Origin: Pelargonium nanum
Taxonomy: Eukaryota; Streptophyta; Magnoliopsida; Geraniales; Geraniaceae
NCBI GenBank assembly: GCA_036897485.1
Contig: JAYMTF010001273.1
Span: 1 to 24,696 of the forward strand
Direction of reading: 5' to 3'
DNA: 24,696 bases
The translations under genes and the position numbers were made by a program. Of this stretch, positions 1-8,211 are shown in pieces. Within the stretch, counting starts at the first letter, position 1. Each line of letters begins with the position of its first letter. The notes under the pieces are model-generated. The model ran no database searches. It had not been told where the DNA came from and saw only the letters and a program-made list of their open reading frames with translations.

Positions 1-229
1 GAAGACGGGCGTAACATATTTTTAATAAGTTTTTTGGTGTGGCAACGATGTGACAGTTAGGTTATCTTAGTTTACAATTGAGACCATTAGCACCACGCGA
101 TCGGCCCATCATCCTAATTTAACGGCACCAATGCAAAATTGAACCAATTTAAAAAATATATAAAAAATCAAATTGTGTATCAATTGAAAACAAAATAAAT
201 AGTTGGAGGACCAAAATAAAACGCTTTCC
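1..229. repeat. Decayed dispersed repeat, copy 1 (partial, cut by window edge)
   Basis: The 31 bases at 199-229, which include GGACCAAAAT, match 25 of 31 bases of 12191-12221. Both copies are preceded by an A-rich stretch with AACAAAATA, and both have a GTGGCAA motif well upstream (near 40 here, near 11813 in the other). This is the kind of remnant left by an old dispersed element. I cannot assign it to a transposon class. Confidence 0.4.
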
Positions 230-1650
230 ATATATAATTTAGGATAGATTGTTTCTGGTTTTGGTTGCTCATTGTCTGGGGCAAGGTTGGTTCTTGGTCC
301 CCCAACCTTACCTTTTATGGACAACATGTTGTGGGTCTTTTTAGTAATTGGTTGTGGAGAATGATTGAACAATGCTTCAATTTCTTTTATTTTCTTTTCT
401 TATCTTTCTCTAATATTTCTTGTTTTATTGATAGTGAAGTCTTTTTCTTTTTTCTTTTTAGTTGCATGTACCCCACAAAAATTAGTTACTATGTTATCAT
501 TCAGCAATTTCTAAAATTGTCACCTTTTTTTTAGCCTTTTAGATATTGAGGAATTTGAATTCATTTCATTCTGAATTTTGTCTAACGTCGGAAATTTAAG
601 TATCTGCAATTCATGTTGCATACACAAACAACCAAACTCGCTAAAATTGTGCGCTCACATAGTACAATAAATTAACTTTATACTCGTGAACCAACTTGAA
701 TTTTCAAGAATAAAATTAGTTGACTTGAGACTAAAGATGCGAAAATCGACTTGTTTGATCAATTCAGTTTGAATTTTATTAGATGATTTAATTTGTTTAT
801 GAGGCTTTTTGCTATGTTCAGTTTCCATATATGGGTTTGAGCCCAATAATATTCCACACCACTTCAGCCCATTTTTAACACTCACCAATGAATATATGGT
901 CCCTCCATGGCTCAAACAACTGCTTTTTGGTCGTGTGACACACTTCTATACTTACTCTGTTCCATTAAAGTTACATTTTTTCTTCACTTTTTTGGTCTAA
1001 TTAGTCCAATTATGATCTATGATTTGTCAATTTAGTATATTTTAGTCCGATTTTGTACCGATGCACACTCCTAGCGGTAAGTAATATAGGAAAAACCATG
1101 GCCCTCCTATATAATAAGAATTTAGAGTTAAGAGCGCAACACAAAATAAGTTTATTACATTATTTCATAAAAAAAAATTCAGAACGACAAGATTGATTCA
1201 ACCGGTTGCGCTCACACTTCACACGTCCTAAATAAAAACATCTTCGAACTTTTTCCCACAAAAAGATTAAAATCGAGACGCTACATTTTAACTTTTGTTC
1301 AATCAACTGAATCAGATAAACACAAAATCACGTCAAAGTCACTGTAGACTGACCATAGTTAGAATTTAGATATGAAGAAGCTATCATGACAGTTGGTCTT
1401 CTCATTTTTACAGTTCATACTGATGGGACCATACATAACCACCAATATATAGCTCAAAACTAGTGGCCAACAACTAAAGATCATACAAAAATAACATTAA
1501 AAAGTGAACAAGTTTTTAATACATGCACGAGACTTTCACGTACAAGAACTGTGTTTTCCATCATTTTCTAACCTCAAACTCAGTTGTCTTCGTAGATTTC
1601 ATGTCAGTTTCTAAATCCGTGACCTTAACTAGAAATATGGCTAAGGTTAC
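1..1650. other. AT-rich intergenic region, no gene seen
   Basis: No open frame here looks like a protein: the frames are short, biased by T-rich or A-rich runs, and lack splice-linked partners. The left edge (about 36-229) looks like a decayed dispersed repeat, sharing its last 31 bases with a segment before CPN60B (see the repeat entries). A 9-bp perfect inverted pair GAGCGCAAC / GTTGCGCTC lies at 1132-1140 and 1205-1213. The distal promoter of the next gene must lie in the right part; an RY-type motif CATGCA is visible at 1522-1527. Confidence 0.6.
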
Positions 1651-1657
1651 TATAAAT
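1651..1657 (+). promoter_or_regulatory. TATA box of the unrecognised small gene
   Basis: TATAAAT lies 89 bp upstream of the ATG at 1740. This spacing leaves a 5' UTR of roughly 55-60 bases if transcription starts about 30 bp downstream, near 1682. The leader contains AACCCTAA (1685-1692), a partial telo-box. Confidence 0.6.
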
Positions 1658-1739
1658 GGACAAGAACCTACAATGAACCATTGAACCCTAATTAATTACT
1701 TCCAATCTTTATCGATCGAGCTTCGATTCTGTGTTGTTC

Positions 1740-2798
1740 ATGGCGGCGAAGACGAGTGGAACATGTTGCTCCATTGAAACGGAGCCTAGGACCTTGAGAG
1801 AAGGACAGCTCAACCAGGCTAGGGTTTGTAAATTATATGTGTATATATATATATGTATGTATAGTTTGTTCTCTTATGGTTTCATGCATCATTGTTCTTA
1901 GTTTCATTGTTGTTACATGCAGGAAGTGGCTGCAGATGTTGCTCTAAAGTTGGAACATAGTGAAGCTTCCACAATATTCACTGATGAGGTACATATATAG
2001 AAAAAAGAATATCAGTACGTAAAAGAGTTATTTGCTGAGATTCAATCACTTTAACGAGAATATTTTATCTTATAATTTAATATCTGTGTAGCGTGTGAGA
2101 TGTAATATTGTGTTCGATCAACATTTATTTTTACATAATTGGGTATTATATAAACTTCGTTAATTTGGGTTGTATTTTTGGGGTTGGTGTACTAAACTAA
2201 ACTCGTTTAAGTTTGAGCTTGCCCTATATATTTTGCTTTCAAATTGAGCCATTTGTCCGATATTCATAATTACGCTTTTTGACCCGACCCATTTAAGCTC
2301 AAGCACGAGTACGTAGTTGACCCCTTTGCCAACTTTACAGGCAAGACTCATTTAGAGAGTTCGAAAACTATATATCAATTGTATTTATACTTAAGTGTCA
2401 TGTTTACACTACTGATTTGATCAGTCAAATCATTGATAAAATCTACTGAGTTAGTAGTTTGATTAACATGCGCTAGTTTCACTCACCGATCTGATTGCTA
2501 TAACATTGCAGTTTATTTGTCCGATGATATTAACTCATGTGTACCTAATTTGTTGCTTGTGTAGGGAGTAGGAAGACAAGTTATTGGAGCAACAAAGGAG
2601 ATAACATTGGAAATACTAGTAGAGGAGGAGGAGGATAAGAAAGATGTATTGCCAATATGTGAGGTTGTTGTTGCTTGTGATGAAAATGTTCATCAAATAA
2701 TTGAAAGGCCATGCCAATGCTCAATCCTTGCCACAAACATTACTTCAATTGGTGAATCACCAGATGTCATTAGAGAGCCTCTTTCTGCCCCATTTTGA
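1740..2798 (+). CDS. Unrecognised small acidic plant protein, 127 aa, three exons
   Basis: I do not recognise this protein. The model joins exons 1740-1823, 1923-1988 and 2565-2798. All three junctions are phase 0 with GT-AG introns of 99 and 576 bp, and the joined frame is open for 127 codons. Residues 1-50 are helix-prone, with a basic start and a PRTLREGQLNQAREVAADVA segment (about 16-35). Residues 69-77 form an acidic cluster (VEEEEDKKD). The C-terminal half has a strand-like segment PICEVVVACDE (80-90), a CQC pair (100-102) and a proline-rich tail ending in PLSAPF. There are six cysteines (9, 10, 82, 88, 100, 102), and no signal peptide or membrane segment is visible. The frame is supported by splice phase, a TATA box 89 bp upstream and a poly(A) signal 138 bp after the stop. 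The upstream CATGCA motif and the composition vaguely recall seed/LEA-type proteins, but this is only an impression. A donor at 1828 (GTAAAT) would be a better splice site but breaks the frame. Confidence 0.72.
2399..2470. repeat. Nested inverted repeats in intron 2 of the small gene
   Basis: An inner perfect palindrome, TGATTTGA / TCAAATCA (2413-2420 and 2425-2432, loop TCAG), is enclosed by CATGTT / AACATG (2399-2404, 2465-2470) and ACTACT / AGTAGT (2408-2413, 2453-2458). The arms are short, and the outer pairs are separated from the inner stem by unpaired sequence. Confidence 0.45.
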
Positions 2799-2935
2799 TC
2801 CCATGCATATTGGAGTGTTCACTTAGTGAGAGGCCATGTTTTTTTGGGAGTTTTGGAGTTCTTTTGCTAATTTCAACAATAGCATTCATGGTGTTGTTGT
2901 TGTTTGGTATGATGGTGTAGAAAATGAGTAACTTC

Positions 2936-2941
2936 AATAAA
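2936..2941 (+). terminator. Poly(A) signal of the unrecognised small gene
   Basis: AATAAA stands 138 bp after the stop codon, follows a T/G-rich stretch (2861-2915) and is directly followed by AATAAG. It is a plausible 3'-end signal; the actual cleavage site cannot be seen. Confidence 0.5.
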
Positions 2942-3640
2942 ATAAGACTGAATGTTTATGTTTAGGAAAATGTTTCATTCAGTTCTCATATTGTATATTT
3001 TGTTTCGAATTGGTAGTCAAATTGAGTTTTGTTTAATCTGGCCTTTAATATATTCATGTTGTTATGATAATTTGTTTCAAATTGATCTAGTTTATACTAG
3101 TCCAGACAAATTAAGCTTACGTCATGACTTTTTTTGGGTTGAACTGACGGCAACGCAACATTTAAGTTAATTAAATTTACTAACATGACCGATATGAGAC
3201 AAATTGTATTTCTTTCAACTAACATGAGGTGCATTACTAAGGTCATTCGATAAGATGATCGTTTAGAAATATGCACAAGATAATCTGAATTCGCCATTAG
3301 GTACAATTAAAATAAACAAAAAAGATATACGATTCATGTGATGAAAAAAATAGTTTTAAGAGAAATTGACCAACAACACACGGCAACAATTTGGACTCAA
3401 ATCTATGTGCACTCAAAATTTAATTTACAATTTACAAGTTTAGATTTGATCAAATAAATCAATACAAATTCATACATTTTATACGTAAAACCTAAACTCG
3501 AATCTTGTACTCTTTTTCAATCAAAGTTTAGATTAGACGTTTCTAATATGAACCCCAGAAATCCAACCCAAAGCCCGAACTAGAGCTCTACCAACAACAA
3601 GGAGGGTGTTTACGCCATTTCACTCAAATCCAAATACATG
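2942..3640. other. Intergenic region, no gene seen
   Basis: AT-rich sequence between the small gene and the NUP35 leader. Frames on both strands are short and have no recognisable motif or splice structure. The promoter of NUP35 must be in the right part (about 3300-3640), but no clear TATA box is visible; NUP35 may have a TATA-less promoter. Confidence 0.6.
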
Positions 3641-3665
3641 CCCAACTAAATTTTGAATTGAATTC

Positions 3666-3679
3666 AGGGTTTAGGGTTT
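3666..3679 (-). promoter_or_regulatory. Double telo-box in the NUP35 leader/promoter
   Basis: AGGGTTTAGGGTTT on the + strand is AAACCCTAAACCCT on the other strand: two abutting plant telo-box units (AAACCCTA type). Telo-boxes are known near transcription starts of plant housekeeping and growth genes. This one is 133 bp before the 5'-UTR intron donor, so it is close to or inside the 5' UTR. Confidence 0.55.
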
Positions 3680-3811
3680 CAAATTCTTCGTTCCCGTATA
3701 GACTCGTTCGAGCAGCTCTGCTCTCAGTCAATTTGGGAGGGAAAATCCAAAAACCCAGAACATCGCGTCGCTTCCGATTCGGATCCAACCAGAAGCTGAG
3801 CTCAACGCTAG

Positions 3812-4595
3812 GTACTAGCTCTCTCTTTTTTCGCATTTCTCTTTTCGATGCGAACCATAATTTATTAGCTACTAGCTCTAAGTTTGATGTCTGTTTGGCT
3901 GCTGAGAAAATGACTGGAAACATAATTCTGACTCCGTATAGCTGTGGTTTGTTTGAGTGTTCAATTATATTTGTACGGTGATAGATGATTAATTATTTCG
4001 TTTGGTTTGAAAAATTGCGCTCAATCAAGCTTTAGTTCGATTCTGACTGAATTGAGTTTTCATTTTGTGGAAAACGCATGATGCCGAACCTGAGATCTGT
4101 GAAGACAGTTTATGGATGATGTTGTTTATATTTTTCAATTCTGATGGGAGCTAGTGATTCATATCTTGGAATTTTAGATGCCTGAGATGGTTTAGCTCAA
4201 TTTTTATCCATCACATTTAGATTTCCGAGGTTTTGCTCGATTACTTCTCTACCTCATTGAACAGACGCGACTCGTTCGAGCTGTTTCTAGGAATTTTACA
4301 TTCTTAGATCGGCCTTGCTCAGTTACTTCTTCTTGAATGGATGTGGCAATATCATGGTGTCACAATTCACTGGAAGGTGAATTAAATACCACAAGGAAAA
4401 ACAATTCCATAGGGTATATTGTTTTTTCTTTTTGGATTTGTAAAAATAACCACAATCTATATGATATTTATGTATTAGTTGGGCTTACCGCTTACTTTGT
4501 TAGTTTGTTCATATTTTTGAAACTTCGTTGTATTTTCTTCCGTTCCATTAGCAACAGAATGGATGGCTAATAATCTTTTTTTATTGAATTTGAAG
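3812..4595 (+). other. 5'-UTR intron of NUP35
   Basis: The donor GTACTA at 3812 follows a GC-richer leader. The acceptor AG at 4594-4595 lies 14 bases before the start codon. The 784-bp interval is T-rich, as plant introns are, and has the first-intron motif at 3890-3920. It also holds a weak internal duplication (4217-4250 and 4304-4330; TTAGAT, TTGCTC and TTACTTCT in the same order). The donor is inferred; an additional leader exon within this interval cannot be excluded. Confidence 0.6.
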
Positions 4596-4609
4596 GATTT
4601 TTCTACAAT

Positions 4610-6169
4610 ATGAGCACTGCCGTACATAGAACACCCAAATCTGGAAGGCAATCATTGTTTTTCCAAGATTTGGCATCTCCCGTTTCTGCTCGAAGAGGAA
4701 AGTTCTCAACTCCTGGCCAGGCAGCAGCTGTGTCTGCTCTATGGCAAGAGAATTTCGGGGGTTCAGATCTTCCACCTCCTCCCATGTACACTCTGGAAGA
4801 CCGCTCAGATTTCTCTCCTGAATCTGGAATCGCTGACTATCCGATGTCACCGGAAATTAAATCAGACCCAAGAACCCCATTACAAAAAACTCCCGGTCAT
4901 GATTACTCCACTCCAGCTAAAAGCAAATCGGAGGCAAGCGCTTTGTATACTGTGAAGAGTGGGCAGTTTAGTCAACAAGGTTCAGCAGGGACGAGTTGGT
5001 GGTCACCATTGAGGAGTGGCAGTGAGCAAGAAGACAAGGGAAAGAGTTCTCCTGTAGAGGGTGTTGTTCAACCTGGCGCTTTGATCACACTTCCACCTCC
5101 AAGGGAAGTTGCAAGACCAGAGGTTCAGAGGAATTGCATGCCAGCTGAGAACCTTGAGGAGGAAGAATGGGTTACGGTTTACGGGTAATCTTTTTTCTTT
5201 TCCTTTTTGTCTAACTTCTGCTTATATTATGCCACCATTGTAGTTACTCACATTCCTATTAAAATCTTTCTCCATATCTTGTTTGTTGTTCATCTCATGC
5301 ATTTTCTCAGTTCTGGTACCTACAAGGAAAACAATTGTGAAAATTTCTTAGAGGATGGATAACAATAGTTTGCATGATGGCTTTATTCTCATCTTGGATT
5401 TTATGCATTTGATTTGGTCCTGCATGTATAAGATAGAGGTTGGGATCTGAGAATAAAGCTTCTGTTAGCTCTTTTTTTTTTTTTTGCGTAGTGTTACATT
5501 CGAAGACTCTTAAGTAAAATTATCTTCTATTTTTATTTCCAGATTTCCCCCAGGCGATACCAATTTAATTTTGCGGGAGTTTGAAAAATGTGGTGTGATT
5601 TTGAAACATGTTCCAGGCCCAAGAGAAGCAAACTGGTTGCACATTCTGTATCAGGTTTGTGAATCTTTCGTTTTGATTTTGATAAGTATGATATTTTTGT
5701 TAAGTGATAACAATGTATTATTTGAAACAATCTTTTATCTTGTATTTACAACACATCTTTCACCTTTTCAATCAGCATTAAATATGAATAACATACACGG
5801 GTATGAATGAACACTAAACAATGATTGTTTATTGATTTTGTAAAACCCTGGCTGGTGCAGAATCGTTCTGATGCTCAGAAAGCTCTAAGCAAGAACGGGA
5901 TGCAAATCAATGGCATTATAATAGTCGGTGTGAAGCCTGTGGATCCAATGCAACGCCAAACGTTGAACGAAAGGCTTAACCATCAGGGTTTCATGCCATT
6001 ACCTCCTCCGGCGTCAAGCAGAACCACAGAGCTGAACGCATTGAAAGCATCTCCAAGCCCCTATTACGTTCAAAATGGCAGTAGCAGTTCCCGTCAGTCA
6101 GGAGGTTCCATTGCGTCCCCATCAAAATCAGTGGTGTCAAAGATCATGGATTTGATGTTCGGCGTTTAG
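4610..6169 (+). CDS. NUP35: Nuclear pore complex protein NUP35 (Nup53/MPPN family), 331 aa
   Basis: NUP35 is a scaffold nucleoporin that links inner-ring nucleoporins to the nuclear envelope. Exons are 4610-5184, 5543-5654 and 5861-6169 (introns of 358 and 206 bp; phases 2 and 0), giving 331 residues, about the size of plant NUP35. Residues 1-60 show the MPPN-type N-terminus with SLFFQDLASPVSARRGKFSTP (about 15-35, split here only for naming) and a PPPPMY motif. Residues 60-180 are low-complexity, rich in Ser, Pro and Gly, with several S/T-P sites that could be phosphorylated in mitosis. The RRM-like NUP35 domain spans about 185-270, beginning EEWVTVYGFPPGD and containing REANWLHILYQ (about 219-229) and the strand INGIIIVGVKPVD (245-257). 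The C-terminus SKSVVSKIMDLMFGV (317-331) looks like the amphipathic membrane-binding helix known in Nup53. There are no FG repeats. The start is the first ATG after the leader intron and agrees with the MSTxxxRTPKSGRQS-type family N-terminus. Gene identity is very likely. Confidence 0.94.
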
Positions 6170-6244
6170 GTTAGCTTCTCTATCCACATAAACTGGTTGC
6201 ATTAGTAATACTTGCAGACTCAGTAGTAATGCCACCATCTTCCT

Positions 6245-6600
6245 ATAAAAAAATTGTAATTGTCTTTCCAGCAATTCAATACACGACCAAGACAGTTCAA
6301 TCCTTGTGGGTTGAAGCAATTTCTTGTGAGAAATGTCATGCCATATTTCTTTCTGGATGATAGTTAGAGCTGACAATTTGGATCCGAATAAGCATCCACA
6401 AGAAATCCAACTCGTTTTGTTGGGTTTGTGCATAATTTAAACCTGATTGATTTTGTGTCGTTTTGGGGGCCTGCACTCAACTCGCACATTTCCCATGTTA
6501 AACTCAATCTCACTACCCGTACGAACCGACACACCCTGGTTATGTCTTTTCGACCCGGACTTGATCAACAACCCGAATTTCCAGTTCTATGGTAATAAAG
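6245..6600 (+). other. Possible NUP35 3' UTR and poly(A) region
   Basis: After the stop at 6169 the sequence contains T-rich stretches and near-signals around 6240-6275 (ATAAAAAAAT, CAATTCAATA). A canonical AATAAA occurs only at 6594-6599, just beyond the TIR element at 6365-6589. The true 3' end is therefore either an earlier non-canonical site or lies beyond the element; I cannot tell which. Confidence 0.3.
6365..6589. mobile_element. Short TIR (MITE-like) element, TAGAG-family copy A
   Basis: The left end TAGAGCTGACAATTTGG and the inverted right end (TAGAACTGGAAATTCGG read on the other strand) agree at about 15 of the first 21 bases; the length is 225 bp. The TAGA..TG..AATT end and small size recall non-autonomous hAT-type elements, but no convincing 8-bp target duplication remains. 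No coding capacity. Confidence 0.5.
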
Positions 6601-6662
6601 TCGAGTCAATGACATGAGATTAGAAAATGTCAGCATGTGCATCATGTCTTTTGTTGTGTTGT

Positions 6663-6822
6663 TAGAGATGACAATTTAGAATTGAAATCAAACCAATTCT
6701 ATCTGACTAGTTTTCAGGTCGGGTCGGCTTTTTCCTATATAAATAGATTGGATCGGGTTGGTCAAATTCGCACGAATGTGCACATTTTACATTGAAATCC
6801 GAAATCCGAATGGTCACTTCTA
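6663..6822. mobile_element. Short TIR (MITE-like) element, TAGAG-family copy B
   Basis: The left end TAGAGATGACAATTTAG and the inverted right end TAGAAGTGACCATTCGG (other strand) define a 160-bp element. A further right-end-like sequence, CGAATTGTCAGCTTTG, lies at 6975-6990 after CCGAAACC, so 6823-6990 may be a second, nested or neighbouring copy. The interior has GGGTCGG / CGGGTT-type motifs. Confidence 0.45.
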
Positions 6823-6990
6823 CCTAAAACTCGATCTACATTTTAGCGGGTTTGGGCTGCATGAAATAGATTCGATTAGTTTTCAAGTCGGGCAAACCCA
6901 CATATTTTCCACACAAACCCAAACCCGCAGCCTTTTCGGACCAGATTCCGGTTAGGCCTTTCAAACCCGAAACCCGAATTGTCAGCTTTG

Positions 6991-7583
6991 TGTGTTCCAG
7001 TTAGGCTACAAGTCTTGTGTGGTTCCAAGAAATATTGGTGATGGTGCTTGTGATGTCTTGTTGATTCTCAGGTCTCTACATTTCGAGAGAAGGTGACAAA
7101 AAGCCCTAGCAATGCCATGATTGGGTCTCTAAACTGGACAGGACTGGAGGCCTAGAGTGTAGACTGTACAGTCCAGAGCTGGAGAACCAAACACACACAG
7201 ATACATACATATTATATGTTGACTACAATTGAAAGTGATGAAGTCATTGTTTTTGGGAACCATTTTGTGTTTGTTGTTGTGGACGTATTGGCCAAAACAA
7301 ATGTATCAATTCTAGGAGAGGTCACGAGCGCAATCTGAAGCCAAGCCAAGTGTCCTTTTCTTCTTCACCTTACTCTCCAAGTTTCTTGATTTATTACAAA
7401 TTGTGTTTATTGTGATTGTTTTCCAAAAAATCAGATAAAAAAAAAACATTCATTCGATTCAAAATAAGTTGCATAAAAACAACTAGAGTGAAGTATATAT
7501 TTTTGAAAAAACTAGATTAAGCATGAAGTATTTTGTGTATCACACTATATTCAATCGCAGTAAGAGAAAAAAGAAAATTAGGC
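6991..7583. other. Intergenic region, no gene seen
   Basis: This lies between the TAGAG-family cluster and the next TIR element. I see no coding frame. The part at 7080-7200 is somewhat GC-richer and non-repetitive; the part at 7430-7560 is A-rich. Confidence 0.5.
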
Positions 7584-7746
7584 ATAGTTTATTGGTTGAG
7601 ACTCTCGGTCAATTAATCATGACCAATAAAGTAATGTCACATCATTAATTAACATTCGTACTCGTCCCATTGAATTTGTGAGCGCGTGTTGCGTTCGGAT
7701 CTATTTCATTTGTCTCTTGATACAGTCTCAACCAATAATAAACTAT
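7584..7746. mobile_element. MITE with 20-bp terminal inverted repeats
   Basis: The left arm ATAGTTTATTGGTTGAGACT (7584-7603) is matched by the inverted right arm at 7724-7746 with no mismatch apart from a 3-base insertion (ATT) after the tenth base. The element is 163 bp, has no coding frame and stands alone in intergenic DNA about 460 bp before the CASP-like start codon. The superfamily is unresolved because I do not see a clear target duplication. Confidence 0.65.
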
Positions 7747-7877
7747 AGTTGAGAATGATATTCCATACATTCAGCGCAATAATATGTATTAATTACAAAA
7801 ACAAAGGAGAAATGTTGACCAAATTCATCAACGTTAACTCTCCCACAATAGGTTCCAAAAACATATACATTATTGTA

Positions 7878-8059
7878 TAGACCTGACAAACTGAATCCAA
7901 GCTTTGATCCGTTCAACTTTTGAGTCTGATCGGATCGAACAAATAAACATATTTTACGATTAAAAGATGAAACCCGACCCAACATTCAGCCCAAAACTAC
8001 AGGCCCTTTCGGATCAAATTCCGAATAAACCCGATCCAAACCCGAAATTGACATCTCTA
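7878..8059. mobile_element. Short TIR (MITE-like) element, TAGAG-family copy C, in the CASP-like promoter
   Basis: The left end TAGACCTGACAAACTG and the inverted right end TAGAGATGTCAATTTCGGG (other strand) bound 182 bp. The interior holds GATCCG, CGGATCG and AACCCGACCC motifs, as in the other copies. Its right end is 152 bp upstream of the CASP-like ATG, so it lies against or inside the core promoter. Confidence 0.45.
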
Positions 8060-8211
8060 TCCCGATATGAAAAATTGCACACATACCGAGGAAAGTACTA
8101 CATAAAAACCACCTTCACCCATTGGCTCCATCACCAAGCAACCGCCACTCCCTCTCTTTGCTAGCTACAGAGAACCAAAAAGACTAGCAAATTGTGTGAG
8201 TCTCATAACCG

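Noticed and set aside
1828..1833. Alternative donor GTAAAT for intron 1 of the small gene
   Set aside because: A better consensus than GTTTGT at 1824, but using it puts exon 2 out of frame; the chosen donor keeps all three exons in phase 0.
3624..3981. Overlapping open frames on both strands in the NUP35 leader and intron start
   Set aside because: They cross the inferred leader donor, have no recognisable domain and sit where a 5' UTR is expected.
4581..4850. Minus-strand open frames opposite NUP35 exon 1
   Set aside because: Mirror frames of a real coding exon with no family resemblance.
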